A stretch of 64,000 nucleotides of DNA, from assembly GCF_003313325.1 (NCBI RefSeq), contig NZ_QMHQ01000002.1:744001-808000 (forward strand). Reading direction: 5' to 3'. How positions within the stretch are numbered: the first letter of the stretch is position 1; each line of letters opens with the position of its first letter. The DNA comes from Pedobacter namyangjuensis (GTDB taxonomy: Bacteria > Bacteroidota > Bacteroidia > Sphingobacteriales > Sphingobacteriaceae). Below are positions 1 to 9,375 of the stretch, piece by piece. Made by a program: the position numbers and the translations under genes. The notes under the pieces are model-generated. The model searched no databases. It was not told the origin of the DNA and saw only the letters and a program-made list of their open reading frames with translations.

Positions 1-1104
1 AAACAGGCATTGTACCCACAAACCTACACCCGGTACCGCATTTTGGTTAAGGGTTCCAACTTTTTTAAAGAATAGGCCATCCTTGGCCATTGAATAATAT
101 ACCCTGGCGCCGGCCATGATCAGTCCGTTGTTGCAGCCGAAAGTGGAAACCATGATCATCAGTGCAATAATGATGGTTCCCCAAGTACCGAAAATCACAT
201 TGGCGGCCGAAACCGCTACCCGGTCCTTGTCCGCGTAAGCCATATCGTGAAGGGACAGTACGCCGGTATACATGACATTGGTAAGCAGGTAAAGCACCGT
301 TACGATGATGGTGCCAAGGGCTAAACTGAGGCCGATATTCCTAGCCGGATTTTTGATTTCTCCGGCAATGAAGGTTACGTTGTGCCAAGAATCGCTACTA
401 AAAATAGAGCCTACCATCGCAGCTGCTATTGCTCCAAACGCAGCTAAAGTCGTGTAGGAAGCAATAGTGCCGTCGGCCGATAGGCTGCCCAACTGCCACA
501 TGTTTTCCCAATTGCTGGCCCATATGCTCCTATCCAAAAAGAACAGGCCAAAAACGATGAGTCCAAAAAGGCTGATCAGTTTGGTCAGCGTAAAAGTAGT
601 CTGGATGGTCTTGCCGCTTTTAACCCCTCTAGAGTTGATATAGGTTAACAGCACAATTACGGCAATGGCCAGCAGCTGTGCCGAGGAAATGGACAAAAAA
701 CCCAGATCGAGCACCACCAGGTCCTCGCTGAAGGCCGGGACCAGATAGGCGGTAAACTTGGCGAAGGCCACACCCACCGCTGCAATAGTTGCAGTTTGTA
801 TCACGGTAAAAAAACTCCAGCCATACAAGAAGCTCACCAAGGGATTATAGGCTTCCTTAAGGTACACGTACTGTCCGCCGGCCTTCGGGAACATGGCACT
901 GAGTTCGCCGTAACTCAAGGCAGCGGTAAGGGTCATAAAGCCGGTAATGAGCCAGACCACCAATAGCCAGCCAGAGCTTCCTACGTTTCTTGTAATATCG
1001 GCACTGACAATAAATATGCCTGAGCCTATCATACTGCCTGCAACAAGCATCGTAGCATCCATTAGCTTAAGCGAGGGCTTAAACTGTATGTCTTTTTCCT
1101 CCAT
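1..1104 (-). CDS. APC-family amino acid permease (3' end outside window)
   Basis: Inner-membrane amino acid/polyamine transporter of the APC superfamily. Read on the minus strand from ATG at 1104, the frame stays open for 368 codons to the window edge, so the C-terminus is missing. The N-terminal GSMIGSGIFIVSADI matches the conserved first-helix G-S-G-I-F signature of the family, and several hydrophobic helices follow (for example LLVVWLITGFMTLTAALSY). A stretch with SSDSWHNVTFIAGEIKNPAR is typical of the LAT/YjeH-like branch. It lies 53 bp downstream of the DUF885 gene on the same strand, so the two may be co-transcribed. Family assignment is firm; substrate cannot be told. Confidence 0.9.
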   Translation of the reverse strand, partial: MEEKDIQFKPSLKLMDATMLVAGSMIGSGIFIVSADITRNVGSSGWLLVVWLITGFMTLTAALSYGELSAMFPKAGGQYVYLKEAYNPLVSFLYGWSFFTVIQTATIAAVGVAFAKFTAYLVPAFSEDLVVLDLGFLSISSAQLLAIAVIVLLTYINSRGVKSGKTIQTTFTLTKLISLFGLIVFGLFFLDRSIWASNWENMWQLGSLSADGTIASYTTLAAFGAIAAAMVGSIFSSDSWHNVTFIAGEIKNPARNIGLSLALGTIIVTVLYLLTNVMYTGVLSLHDMAYADKDRVAVSAANVIFGTWGTIIIALMIMVSTFGCNNGLIMAGARVYYSMAKDGLFFKKVGTLNQNAVPGVGLWVQCLF

Positions 1105-1108
1105 AAAG

Positions 1109-1155
1109 TTGGTTGTTTGGTTGTTTGGTTGGTTGGTTGGTTGGTTGTTTGGTTG
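1109..1155. repeat. GGTT/GTTT tetranucleotide-type repeat between DUF885 and permease genes
   Basis: Almost the whole gap between the DUF885 stop codon and the permease start is built of GGTT and GTTT units (CAAC/AAAC on the coding strand). It ends 4 bp upstream of the permease ATG, where the leader or ribosome-contact region should be. Such low-complexity tracts can change length by slippage. Confidence 0.85.
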
Positions 1156-1157
1156 AT

Positions 1158-2951
1158 CTATTTATTAAAATCGTAAAATTTCCATTTGGTGGTGAAATCC
1201 CTGGTTAGTGCCTGGTTGGTCAGGGTTGCCCTTAACATTTCTATCGGAATGGCATTTTCCTTTATCACCAGATCGTGAAAAGTGGCATAATCCATTTTGC
1301 CGCTTTCCACCAGCTCGTTTTTGAGTGCCATAATCTGCAGGCCCCCAACCAGATAGGCAATCTGGTACAGCGGGCTGTACCCCCCTTCGAAAGATCTTCT
1401 TACCTCGCCTTCTGCATTGGCCCGTTCGTGCCCCACCCTGTCCACCAGAAAATCTATGCTCTGTTGCGGCGTCCAATTGCCCATGTGGTAATTTAAGGAG
1501 AATAAGATCCGAGCACAGCGGTGCATGCGCCAAAACAGCATGCCCATTTTCTCTTCAGGGGTTTTTGCAAAGCCTTTATCGTAAAGCAGCAATTCCCAAT
1601 ACAGCGCCCATCCTTCCCCGCTGAACGAGGTGGAAAAAATATTCCTATAATTTTTGTACCTGCTGTTAAAAAAGTATTGGTAATGATGCCCCGGCAAAAG
1701 CTCGTGCTGTACGGTAGCCCTTGAGAAATAAGGGTTATTGCCCCGCATACTCATCAGCTTGTCTTCATGGGCCATAGCCTGTGTCGGATAGGAAATACTG
1801 ATCTCCTTTCCCCCCGTAAAAAACGGATTTACCAATTGCCGCTGCGCAGACATCATCACCATGCCCCAGGTTTCCTCTGCCAATGCCGGGATCTCGATCA
1901 GCTTGTTTTTCCTGATGAACTCGGTTGCATCGTTCTGCAGACGCACGATCAGTTCGGGCTGCTCTCCTAGTGGCACGTAACTGTTTTTTATCTTCTCCTG
2001 CGCTTTTCGCCAATCCTTTCCAAATCCCATTTCCCCGCTCGCCTTTAAGAGCTCTTTATCGCAAAAGGCAAATTCCTTTTCCGCCAGGGCTATCAACTGC
2101 TCCGGTGTATATGGAATCATCTCCGCATTCAGTTGGCGTTGCAATTCAACTTTACCGATCGGCTTGCCATTGATTTTTTTCGGGTCTGGTTTTTCTGCTG
2201 TAACAACAAACTTTGCTCCATACCTTGTCAACGTCTCAGCTAAATCTTCCGCAGGTTTCTGTACCCACCAAGTAAAATCAGGGTCGTAGTTGAGGTAGAA
2301 ATCCGTTACACCTTTCAGCCTTGCTTTTAGCCCGACTACCGCACGGTTAGTATTTGAAATACTTAGTACAGAAAGTTCGCCCACCTTTTTATCTGCCCTA
2401 ATAATAGAATCTATTGTTTTGTTTAACTGATTAAGTTGCGCCGCCACTTTTACCGCATCCAGCTTTTTCCCTCTTCTGCGTTGTTGCTCCAACTCGTAAA
2501 TTTCTTTAGCAAAAGGGATATTCTTCTCTACTGACCGATAGCCTTCCGCTTCGCTCAATAAATCGGCTAGTCGGGCATCAATTTTCTTTTTAAGAAGAAT
2601 GTAGTCTACCTTCCCATAAACACTAAATTTATCGAATTCTAATTGTTTTAGTTTTTGCAGGTAATCTTGATGCAGCGTAATGAGCCTATATCGTTGTTGG
2701 GGCGAATGGTAGGTATTGGCCTTGTAAGGATAGCCGTTGTTCTGGTTGATCTGGTAGGGAGAATAGAAGTCCTGTACGGCGTCCACATCCCTCAGATAGC
2801 CTGTAATGGTGGTGCCCATTTCGCTGGTCTGCTCATACAGGGACTTCGCAACGCCGTTTTGCGCCTGCACACCCGAAAAAGAAATTGCTAGGACAAAATT
2901 GATGGTAAAGAAAACCCTTTTAGCGGATCTGTGGTAGCTTGCATTTGTCAT
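1158..2951 (-). CDS. DUF885 family secreted metal-dependent hydrolase
   Basis: 597-residue protein with an N-terminal signal peptide (hydrophobic segment about residues 13-30, then VQAQ). The DUF885 hallmark HELLPGHH lies at residues 416-423, followed by GEGWALYWE at about 445-453. The two histidines and the downstream glutamate look like a gluzincin-type zinc site, as in M32/M2-like peptidases. Length agrees with the family. Family members are predicted peptidases or hydrolases; the true substrate is not known. The gene precedes the APC permease on the same strand, which would fit peptide or amino-acid scavenging, but this link is inference. Confidence 0.9.
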   Translation of the reverse strand: MTNASYHRSAKRVFFTINFVLAISFSGVQAQNGVAKSLYEQTSEMGTTITGYLRDVDAVQDFYSPYQINQNNGYPYKANTYHSPQQRYRLITLHQDYLQKLKQLEFDKFSVYGKVDYILLKKKIDARLADLLSEAEGYRSVEKNIPFAKEIYELEQQRRRGKKLDAVKVAAQLNQLNKTIDSIIRADKKVGELSVLSISNTNRAVVGLKARLKGVTDFYLNYDPDFTWWVQKPAEDLAETLTRYGAKFVVTAEKPDPKKINGKPIGKVELQRQLNAEMIPYTPEQLIALAEKEFAFCDKELLKASGEMGFGKDWRKAQEKIKNSYVPLGEQPELIVRLQNDATEFIRKNKLIEIPALAEETWGMVMMSAQRQLVNPFFTGGKEISISYPTQAMAHEDKLMSMRGNNPYFSRATVQHELLPGHHYQYFFNSRYKNYRNIFSTSFSGEGWALYWELLLYDKGFAKTPEEKMGMLFWRMHRCARILFSLNYHMGNWTPQQSIDFLVDRVGHERANAEGEVRRSFEGGYSPLYQIAYLVGGLQIMALKNELVESGKMDYATFHDLVIKENAIPIEMLRATLTNQALTRDFTTKWKFYDFNK

Positions 2952-3011
2952 TTTGGTGCTTTGGCGATTATTGGGGTGAAAATTGGTTTGAGCTGGTTTG
3001 GCATCTTTCGA

Positions 3012-3914
3012 TCAGCCGGCCATTGCCGCAGTGCTGCTGATGTTATGATAGGTCTCCACGTACAGTCTTGGCGATTTGCCGATGATGTTCTTAAAGACCC
3101 TGTTGAAATTGGTAATGCTATTGAATCCCGCCTTGTAGGCAGCACCTGAAATACAATCGGCACTGTTTCCGTACAGCAGGCTTTTGCAGGCATCGTTAAT
3201 CCTAACCTCGTTCAGAAAAGAGACAAAGGTGTGCCCGGTATGCTTTTTAAAATACCTGCAGAAGGCCTGCGGAGTCATATTGGCCACATTTGCGGCATCC
3301 TCCAGGGTGATCTGGTTGTTGTAGTTGGCCATGATAAAACTCAGCGTTTCGCTCAGCTTCCTTCCTTCTGTCTCGGATATATCGGTGGTATACATGGCCG
3401 AGCAAAGTGGATCGATGGTGCCTTCAAGGCTTTGCAAAGCATCCAGGAACTCCATCATGTAATGCAGCAGCAGCTTTCCCGAAGATCCGGCCAACTTCAG
3501 CATCAGCGCAGAGATCGACCTTTGGTCCAAAAACGGTATTTTGAAGCCATGTTTATGCTGCTGCAAAAAAGACTTTGCAGTAAGCATTTCCGGGAGATCG
3601 AACAGTGGCCCAAGTGCCCCAGAAGGATTAAAGTACAGCGAACAGGCCTTAATGGTCAGCGTGCTGTCCTTTTCGAAATACTCCGGATTGCTTTTAAAAA
3701 GGTGCGGCAGGTTGGGCCCGATCAGAAAAATATCCCCTGGGGAAAACGGGTACATATTGCTGCCGGCAATAAGGGTGCCCGACCCCTGTTGCACCCAGGT
3801 AATCTGCCACTCGATGTGGCGGTGCAGGTACTGGTAGAAATGCGGATGTTCCACAACCTCAGATATAACGCTTCTATCTTTTGGCACGAGCATGGTAAAG
3901 GGTAGCACTTTCAT
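3012..3914 (-). CDS. AraC family transcriptional regulator with cupin-like sensor
   Basis: 300-residue regulator. The N-terminal half (about 20-110) is an AraC-type cupin: HRHIEWQITWVQQGSG, then FSPGDIFLIGPNLPH. The C-terminal 100 residues hold the double helix-turn-helix: ITLEDAANVANMTPQAFCRYF, then the second helix pair with AAYKAGFNSITNFNRVFKN. It is transcribed away from the GH97 gene across a 453-bp gap, the usual layout for a sugar-responsive local activator, so control of that glycosidase is plausible but inferred. The DUF885 gene lies 60 bp downstream on the same strand. Confidence 0.93.
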   Translation of the reverse strand: MKVLPFTMLVPKDRSVISEVVEHPHFYQYLHRHIEWQITWVQQGSGTLIAGSNMYPFSPGDIFLIGPNLPHLFKSNPEYFEKDSTLTIKACSLYFNPSGALGPLFDLPEMLTAKSFLQQHKHGFKIPFLDQRSISALMLKLAGSSGKLLLHYMMEFLDALQSLEGTIDPLCSAMYTTDISETEGRKLSETLSFIMANYNNQITLEDAANVANMTPQAFCRYFKKHTGHTFVSFLNEVRINDACKSLLYGNSADCISGAAYKAGFNSITNFNRVFKNIIGKSPRLYVETYHNISSTAAMAG

Positions 3915-4367
3915 AATTTCCTTGGTTTTAAATATTTGGTTGTTTTAAATTAGGAACAATCAACTGATATTTGAAAGTGCAAACACGCATTTGTTAAAAT
4001 CTGTTAAACATTGGGCAAAAAAGCTCAAGTTGGGAAACAGAAACATTACAAAGTAGCCCCTTTCCCTACAAACGCAACTTAACCTTTAGCCTAAGCGCAA
4101 AAACATGAAATAAAACTTTCCGATTGCCCGGTTATGCCAAATTAAAAAATTCCTCAAACGCCAGAGTTTTTATTCCGGAATTTAAAAATGACAAAATCCA
4201 AGAAGTACCTGCTAATTAAATGGCCTTAGCTAGCAGCGGGAATGCCTAATTTTATGGACCATCAAGCCCTTTGCTTGGATATTCCGCAACCATTAACAGC
4301 AGCGGGAGAAAAGCGAAGCCTGCGTTGACGGACAAAACCTGACAGACCAAAAACTTTCGATATCATT
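3915..4367. other. Divergent intergenic region between AraC regulator and GH97 gene
   Basis: No gene is seen in this 453-bp stretch. It must hold the promoters for both divergent genes, but I could not find a convincing Bacteroidota TAnnTTTG -7 box on either strand. Confidence 0.5.
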
Positions 4368-6329
4368 ATGAAGCTAAAATTCAGCGGACTACTTATTGCC
4401 ATGCTAATTGGCCTTACGACCTGGGCAAAGGACTATCAGCTACACTCTCCCGACCGTCAGATCTTACTAACGGTCAACATCAACACCAAGATCACCTGGC
4501 AGCTGAAGTTCAGGAACCAGCCCCTGTTGCTGCCCAGTGAAATTTCCCTTCGGGTAAGCGGACCTGTGCAACCGGGGATAGATCCGTTACTGCTCAGCCG
4601 GGAACTCACCTCCCATAACGAGCTACTGACCGCCGTCGTACCCATCAAGGAGCGGAGCATCATGGACAGCTACAACGAGCTTAAGCTAAATTTCAAGGGT
4701 GGCTACACTGTCCTTTTCAGGGCCTACAACGATGGGGTGGCCTACAGGTTCCAGACCGGTTTCACCCAGCCGATCGTTGAGGTAATCGGAGAAACCGCCG
4801 ATTTCAATTTCGCGGGCAACCACCGCGTATTCTGGCCGGAGGAAACCAACAAGGATTTTCTTTCGCATTTCGAGAGCCTTTACAAGGATTCGGTGCTGAG
4901 CGCATTCGGCACCGGGCAGCATGCGGCGCTTCCCATGCTGGTCTCCACCGGGCCAGCACAGTTGCTGATAAGCGAAGCTGACCTTTACGATTACCCCAAC
5001 CTGTTCCTTTTCGGAACCTCGGCCAACAGGCTCACTGCCGGTTTCCCAAAGGTGATTGCCAAAAGCAGCCCTGTAAGGGACCGGGGAATCAGGATCGAGG
5101 AGCTCGCCGGGTACATCGCCAGTACCACCGGCAAAAGAAGCTATCCGTGGCGCAGCATTGCCATCGCCCCAAAGGACAAGGACCTGCTGGTGAACAACCT
5201 GACCTACAAGCTTTCCACACCTTGCCTAATTGCGCAGACCGATTGGATCAAGCCCGGCAAGGTAGCCTGGGACTGGTGGAACGACAACAATATCTATGGA
5301 GTGGACTTTGCTTCGGGCATCAATACGCAGACCTACAAATACTACATCGATTTTGCAGCGGCATACGGCCTGGAATATATTATGCTTGACGAAGGCTGGA
5401 CCAGGACCACAACCGACCTTTTGCATACCGCAAAGGACATTGACATTGAAGCAATCATTGCTTATGGAAAAACCAGGAACGTGGGCGTCTGGCTGTGGAC
5501 CTTATGGGAACCGCTTGACAAGGATATGGAGAACATCCTTTCCCAGTACGCCAAATGGGGCGCCAAAGGCATAAAGGTGGATTTTATGGCCCGTGCCGAA
5601 CAGTACATGGTCAACTTCTACGAACGTACCGCCTCAACCGCTGCAAAATACAAGCTCATGGTCGACCTTCATGGCGCCTATAAGCCCGTTGGCCTTAACC
5701 GCAAGTATCCCAACGTACTGACCTATGAGGGAGTCAGAGGCCTGGAAAACCATAAATGGAGTGCGGAAATCACCCCAAGGCACAACCTTAGCCTGCCTTT
5801 TATCAGAATGGCGGCCGGACCGATGGACTATACCCCCGGGGCAATGAAAAACGCCAACAAGAAGAATTTCAGCATCGTTTACAGCGAGCCGATGAGCATG
5901 GGCACAAGGGCGCACCAGGTAGCCATGTTCGTAATGTACGAAAGTCCCCTGCAGATGCTGGCCGACAATCCTTCCAACTACCTGAAGGATAGTACCTGTA
6001 CAAGATTTATTTCACGTATCCCGACTGTTTGGGAGAAAACCGTTGCCCTGGAAGGCAAAGTAGGCGAATATGCCATAGTTGCCAGAAAGAACGGCAAGAA
6101 CTGGTACATCTCGGGCATGACGGATTGGAAAGAAAGGGAATTCAGGACCGCTTTGGATTTTTTGGACAGCCAGCGCTACAAAATGGATGTGCTAAGCGAT
6201 GGGGCAAATGCCAAAAGACACGCAGCCGATTATAAAGTTACTAGCTCCACTGTAACAAGGAACGACCAGATTGACATCAAAATGGATCAAGGCGGCGGCT
6301 GGACGGCCATCCTTACTCCAGTTGAATAA
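4368..6329 (+). CDS. Glycoside hydrolase family 97 protein (alpha-glucosidase/alpha-galactosidase type)
   Basis: 653 residues with a signal peptide (about 1-20, ending TTWA), so periplasmic or surface. The order is an N-terminal beta-sandwich, a (beta/alpha)8 barrel (about 280-560) and a small C-terminal beta domain, as in GH97. Barrel motifs include YIMLDEGW (about 338-345), IKVDFMARAEQ (402-412) and LTYEGVRGLE (451-460). GH97 contains inverting enzymes (SusB) and retaining alpha-galactosidases; the aspartate in KVDF (405) lies where the retaining branch has its nucleophile, so a retaining alpha-galactosidase-like enzyme is favoured, with moderate certainty. Divergent from the AraC regulator, and followed by a clear terminator. 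Confidence 0.93.
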   Translation: MKLKFSGLLIAMLIGLTTWAKDYQLHSPDRQILLTVNINTKITWQLKFRNQPLLLPSEISLRVSGPVQPGIDPLLLSRELTSHNELLTAVVPIKERSIMDSYNELKLNFKGGYTVLFRAYNDGVAYRFQTGFTQPIVEVIGETADFNFAGNHRVFWPEETNKDFLSHFESLYKDSVLSAFGTGQHAALPMLVSTGPAQLLISEADLYDYPNLFLFGTSANRLTAGFPKVIAKSSPVRDRGIRIEELAGYIASTTGKRSYPWRSIAIAPKDKDLLVNNLTYKLSTPCLIAQTDWIKPGKVAWDWWNDNNIYGVDFASGINTQTYKYYIDFAAAYGLEYIMLDEGWTRTTTDLLHTAKDIDIEAIIAYGKTRNVGVWLWTLWEPLDKDMENILSQYAKWGAKGIKVDFMARAEQYMVNFYERTASTAAKYKLMVDLHGAYKPVGLNRKYPNVLTYEGVRGLENHKWSAEITPRHNLSLPFIRMAAGPMDYTPGAMKNANKKNFSIVYSEPMSMGTRAHQVAMFVMYESPLQMLADNPSNYLKDSTCTRFISRIPTVWEKTVALEGKVGEYAIVARKNGKNWYISGMTDWKEREFRTALDFLDSQRYKMDVLSDGANAKRHAADYKVTSSTVTRNDQIDIKMDQGGGWTAILTPVE

Positions 6330-6346
6330 ACAGAAGGATCTTCAGT

Positions 6347-6377
6347 ACCGGCAGGCCCATCTCTGCCGGTTTTTTTC
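6347..6377 (+). terminator. Intrinsic terminator after GH97 gene
   Basis: Perfect 8-bp stem ACCGGCAG / CTGCCGGT with an 8-nt loop, followed directly by a run of T, 17 bp after the GH97 stop codon. Confidence 0.9.
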
Positions 6378-6580
6378 TGCAGCGATTTATAGCAAAACTA
6401 CCCTGGCAAATAATCCGCTATAGCGGTACGTCCTATCACCTAAGGCACAAGGCTACCTAAAAGTTCATCCCCCGAACGGCGGGTTTAGCTGGCGAAATGC
6501 TGAACATTCAACCAAAACAACGAAGGGCATCCGAAATCCATCAGACACCCCTACTTTATTAACCAAATAGTCTTTAGTGC

Positions 6581-7957
6581 TTACAATGCGCTCAAGGTTG
6601 TACCCGTAAGCTTAATCTGGTAGGGCCACTGCTCATTGTTTTCATCCTTGGCCGATACCTCCCAATGTTCGCTTGGCGCACCACTTACCACCAGCCACAA
6701 ATACTTGGTGCCTTTTGGCACCTTGAAACTCGCCCTACCTTCGGCCGCCCGATGAGCCTGGCCGTACACCCTGCTTCCATCTTCCTTGACAGCCAAAAAT
6801 CCATATCTCCATCCTGCCTTATCGACCTTAATATCCCTGAAGCCTTCACTACCTGCCAAACCTTTAAAATCCAGTTTGATGCTTTCTCCGGAGGCCGGTA
6901 CATCTAGCCTGATACCGTTGTAGCCGTAGTTCTGCGGGCAGTTGTCCGCATCGACCCTATACCAGCCGTCTGCTGTAGCGTTCAATTTAGCAACGTGCTG
7001 ATTGGCATATCTGCCGGCGACTTTTTCGATCCGCTTCATGTCCCAGGTGACGAACCTTCGCGAGGCATCAAAAATTTCATCGTTGAACTGCTCCTGGCTG
7101 ATCCCAGTTACCCTTTTGTAGACCATAACCGGATCCTCCCCTTTTTTCACTTCGCGAAGCAGCCTGCCAAAAAAGTCTATGCCGTGCTTACCGGACCAAT
7201 ACTCTATGACATAAGGGCTATGGTACATATTGGTCGGATGCAGGAAGGCATAATGGTTTTTCTTCATAAAACTCACCAAATGGTAGTTCTCGAAAGTCAT
7301 CCATTCGGGATATACCTGCCATAACATATATTGAGCCGACATTTCCATGATAGCCCCCCGCATTCCGGTACCGTTGTCGCTACTGGCCAGATACTGGAAG
7401 GCATGGCCAAGTTCATGTGCCAAGGCACCATATGGCGCTTTGCCCATCCTGACCGCCGGTGTCCACAGGATACCGACCTTGTCATCCGCACCTCCTCCGA
7501 AGGCGGTCTGCTCGTCCCCGCCTATGACATAGAACAGTATTTTGTACTTGTCGGTAAGGGATTTTCCTTTTTGGACGATCTTCAGCGAATCCACATAGAA
7601 ATTATAATAGCGCTCACATTCCTTGATCGCCTGCCTTACATCAAAACGTTTATTTGCAATGGGATTTGCCATCGGATCATCCCCAAATTCCTTGGCCCAA
7701 AATACAACGATGTTATCCGATTCCATTTTTCTCTTATGGCTGTACTCGCTTTCGTTGCTGCTGTAATCATTGTTGTCCGGAACACGCCAGACTTTAGCTG
7801 GAATATAGGTCTGCTTGCCGTTTTTTTTTCCGGCAGTATCCGCCTGCGGATCGGCGCTATGCAAGGTTGAGGATTTGGCAAGCAAAGCTCCCAAACATAG
7901 CAGCAGGGCCAGTGAACCAGTATTTTTGATCGAGAAATTGTATATCATAACCGACAT
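6581..7957 (-). CDS. Secreted HExxH protein, DUF6055-like putative metalloprotease
   Basis: About 458 residues from ATG 7957 (a second in-frame ATG is at 7948). An N-terminal hydrophobic segment indicates export. A gluzincin-like motif APYGALAHELGHAFQ is present (HELGH about 181-185), followed by EMSAQYM about 20 residues on, which may supply a further zinc ligand. The C-terminal about 130 residues look like a beta-sandwich ending in YLWLVVSGAPSEHW. The layout resembles the DUF6055 family of Bacteroidota. It converges on the GH97 gene. Protease activity is a prediction from the motif. Confidence 0.75.
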   Translation of the reverse strand: MSVMIYNFSIKNTGSLALLLCLGALLAKSSTLHSADPQADTAGKKNGKQTYIPAKVWRVPDNNDYSSNESEYSHKRKMESDNIVVFWAKEFGDDPMANPIANKRFDVRQAIKECERYYNFYVDSLKIVQKGKSLTDKYKILFYVIGGDEQTAFGGGADDKVGILWTPAVRMGKAPYGALAHELGHAFQYLASSDNGTGMRGAIMEMSAQYMLWQVYPEWMTFENYHLVSFMKKNHYAFLHPTNMYHSPYVIEYWSGKHGIDFFGRLLREVKKGEDPVMVYKRVTGISQEQFNDEIFDASRRFVTWDMKRIEKVAGRYANQHVAKLNATADGWYRVDADNCPQNYGYNGIRLDVPASGESIKLDFKGLAGSEGFRDIKVDKAGWRYGFLAVKEDGSRVYGQAHRAAEGRASFKVPKGTKYLWLVVSGAPSEHWEVSAKDENNEQWPYQIKLTGTTLSAL

Positions 7958-8217
7958 TAGTTTCAAAAATTAAATTTAGCATCCAATTTCGGGCACCTGC
8001 TCCTGAAATTTAACCACTTAGATGCGAATATTATCCCGGACTTCCCCTCGCTGGCATGGCCAGCTCTGCAACGTTCAGGGTCTGCCCCTCTGCAATCACA
8101 GCAACTATCGGTTAAAAGCTAAATCGGCCACGCCCGCACTTGACGCTGCCGGGCCAACTTCTCTGAAGGCAAGATTTTCGGCGCGACTATTGCACAGCCG
8201 TAGCTACATCCCTAACT

Positions 8218-8616
8218 ATGTCAAAAAAACGTATCCTAATACTGGAAAACAAAGACCAGCGCAGACCATCGATAAAAACAAGCCTGGAAAACGACCATCC
8301 CCAAACCGAGCTGATTAGCGTACCAAGCCCATTGAAGGCGCTACAGGTGATACAGGAACAACCTTCAACGACATTGCAGCCGACCATCGTTGTGATCGAC
8401 CTGGATGCCGATGCCCTTGAGGTGATCGGTCTCCTTGAGGCCCTTTCCAGAATATCGACAGGCGGGTTATGCAAAATTCTGCTGCTTTCCGACCAGCCCG
8501 GTCCATTTGCGCAGCAGCTGGTCAGCACATCCCGCAACCAGACCGAAATGGTAGGCAGAAAGGCCGCAGGGCAAAGGATCCGCTCGATGCTGCTGGGCAT
8601 GGACTTCCCTGTATGA
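8218..8616 (+). CDS. Degenerate response-regulator receiver-like protein
   Basis: 132 residues. The start KRILILENKDQRR and the following IVVIDLDADALEVIGLLEAL resemble a CheY-like receiver, with an acidic pocket residue at E10 and the phospho-acceptor candidate D61. After ILLLSDQ the usual conserved lysine region is not recognisable, and there is no output domain. It may be a stand-alone or pseudo-receiver. No sensor kinase is nearby, so partners are unknown. Confidence 0.6.
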   Translation: MSKKRILILENKDQRRPSIKTSLENDHPQTELISVPSPLKALQVIQEQPSTTLQPTIVVIDLDADALEVIGLLEALSRISTGGLCKILLLSDQPGPFAQQLVSTSRNQTEMVGRKAAGQRIRSMLLGMDFPV

Positions 8617-8746
8617 TCGGCCTAGCGAAACTGCCGAAAGGATTGACCGACAACCGAATAGCATTTTTCAGCCCAGCCGGCAGCATAGCGTACCAACAAA
8701 AAAGCTGCAGTGCTATCAAAGCGCCTGCAGCTTCCCGGAGTTCGGC

Positions 8747-8965
8747 TTATAACCGGTAATCCTGCTTTTTTTTCTTTTCGTTATCATCAGCTGATTCCTC
8801 CCCCGCACCGGGAGAGGCTGCTGCTCCGCCAAAATCGCCGGGTCCCTCGGGATCCGACTTCGATTTGCCCTTTTCCACGCCGCCTTCACTGTCCTTTCCG
8901 TACAGTTCCTGATAGGCTGTTTGCTGCTCCGCTTTTTTCTGGTCCTTGTGCTGTCCGTTTTCCAT
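8747..8965 (-). CDS. Small hydrophilic low-complexity protein
   Basis: 72 residues from ATG 8965, starting MENGQHKDQKKAEQQ and ending NEKKKKQDYRL. It is rich in Lys, Glu, Gly and Ser and is predicted to be disordered. Short charged proteins of this kind are common in Bacteroidota genomes, but no family is recognised. The frame can be extended upstream to 9034; the internal ATG was chosen because the extension has no such composition. Confidence 0.45.
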   Translation of the reverse strand: MENGQHKDQKKAEQQTAYQELYGKDSEGGVEKGKSKSDPEGPGDFGGAAASPGAGEESADDNEKKKKQDYRL

Positions 8966-9375
8966 AATCCTGGTTTTAAAAATATGTTGCGACCTGCGCT
9001 GCAGGCCAATGGATAAACGGAAAGTGGCCCGCAATGTTTCAGAAATTTTCAGTACGGCAACCGCCTCAAAGATTAAAAGTTTATGGTAATAGGGATTTTT
9101 TTATGAACGCAGATGATATAGCTTGTGTTTCCTGTAAAAGATGATCCAGTTGTACTGTTTGATTCCTGTAATAGGATTGGGCGAATCTGTTTGGCGTTGC
9201 CCCCGGCAACTATATGGGCAGCCTACATGGTGGAATCTTACACTTCCCCTGCTTTTTCTTCAACACCGCGCTGATGTACTGGTGGTTGACGCGCCCCTTA
9301 AAGCCCGACCAGACGCTTTTACCGAGATAGTAATTTCTCAGCTGAAGGGCTCGAAAAATCATCCGGATTTTCCTT
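8966..9375. other. Intergenic region without recognised gene
   Basis: About 410 bp between the small hydrophilic protein gene and the RteC gene. I see no convincing coding frame and no clear terminator or RNA structure. Confidence 0.5.
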
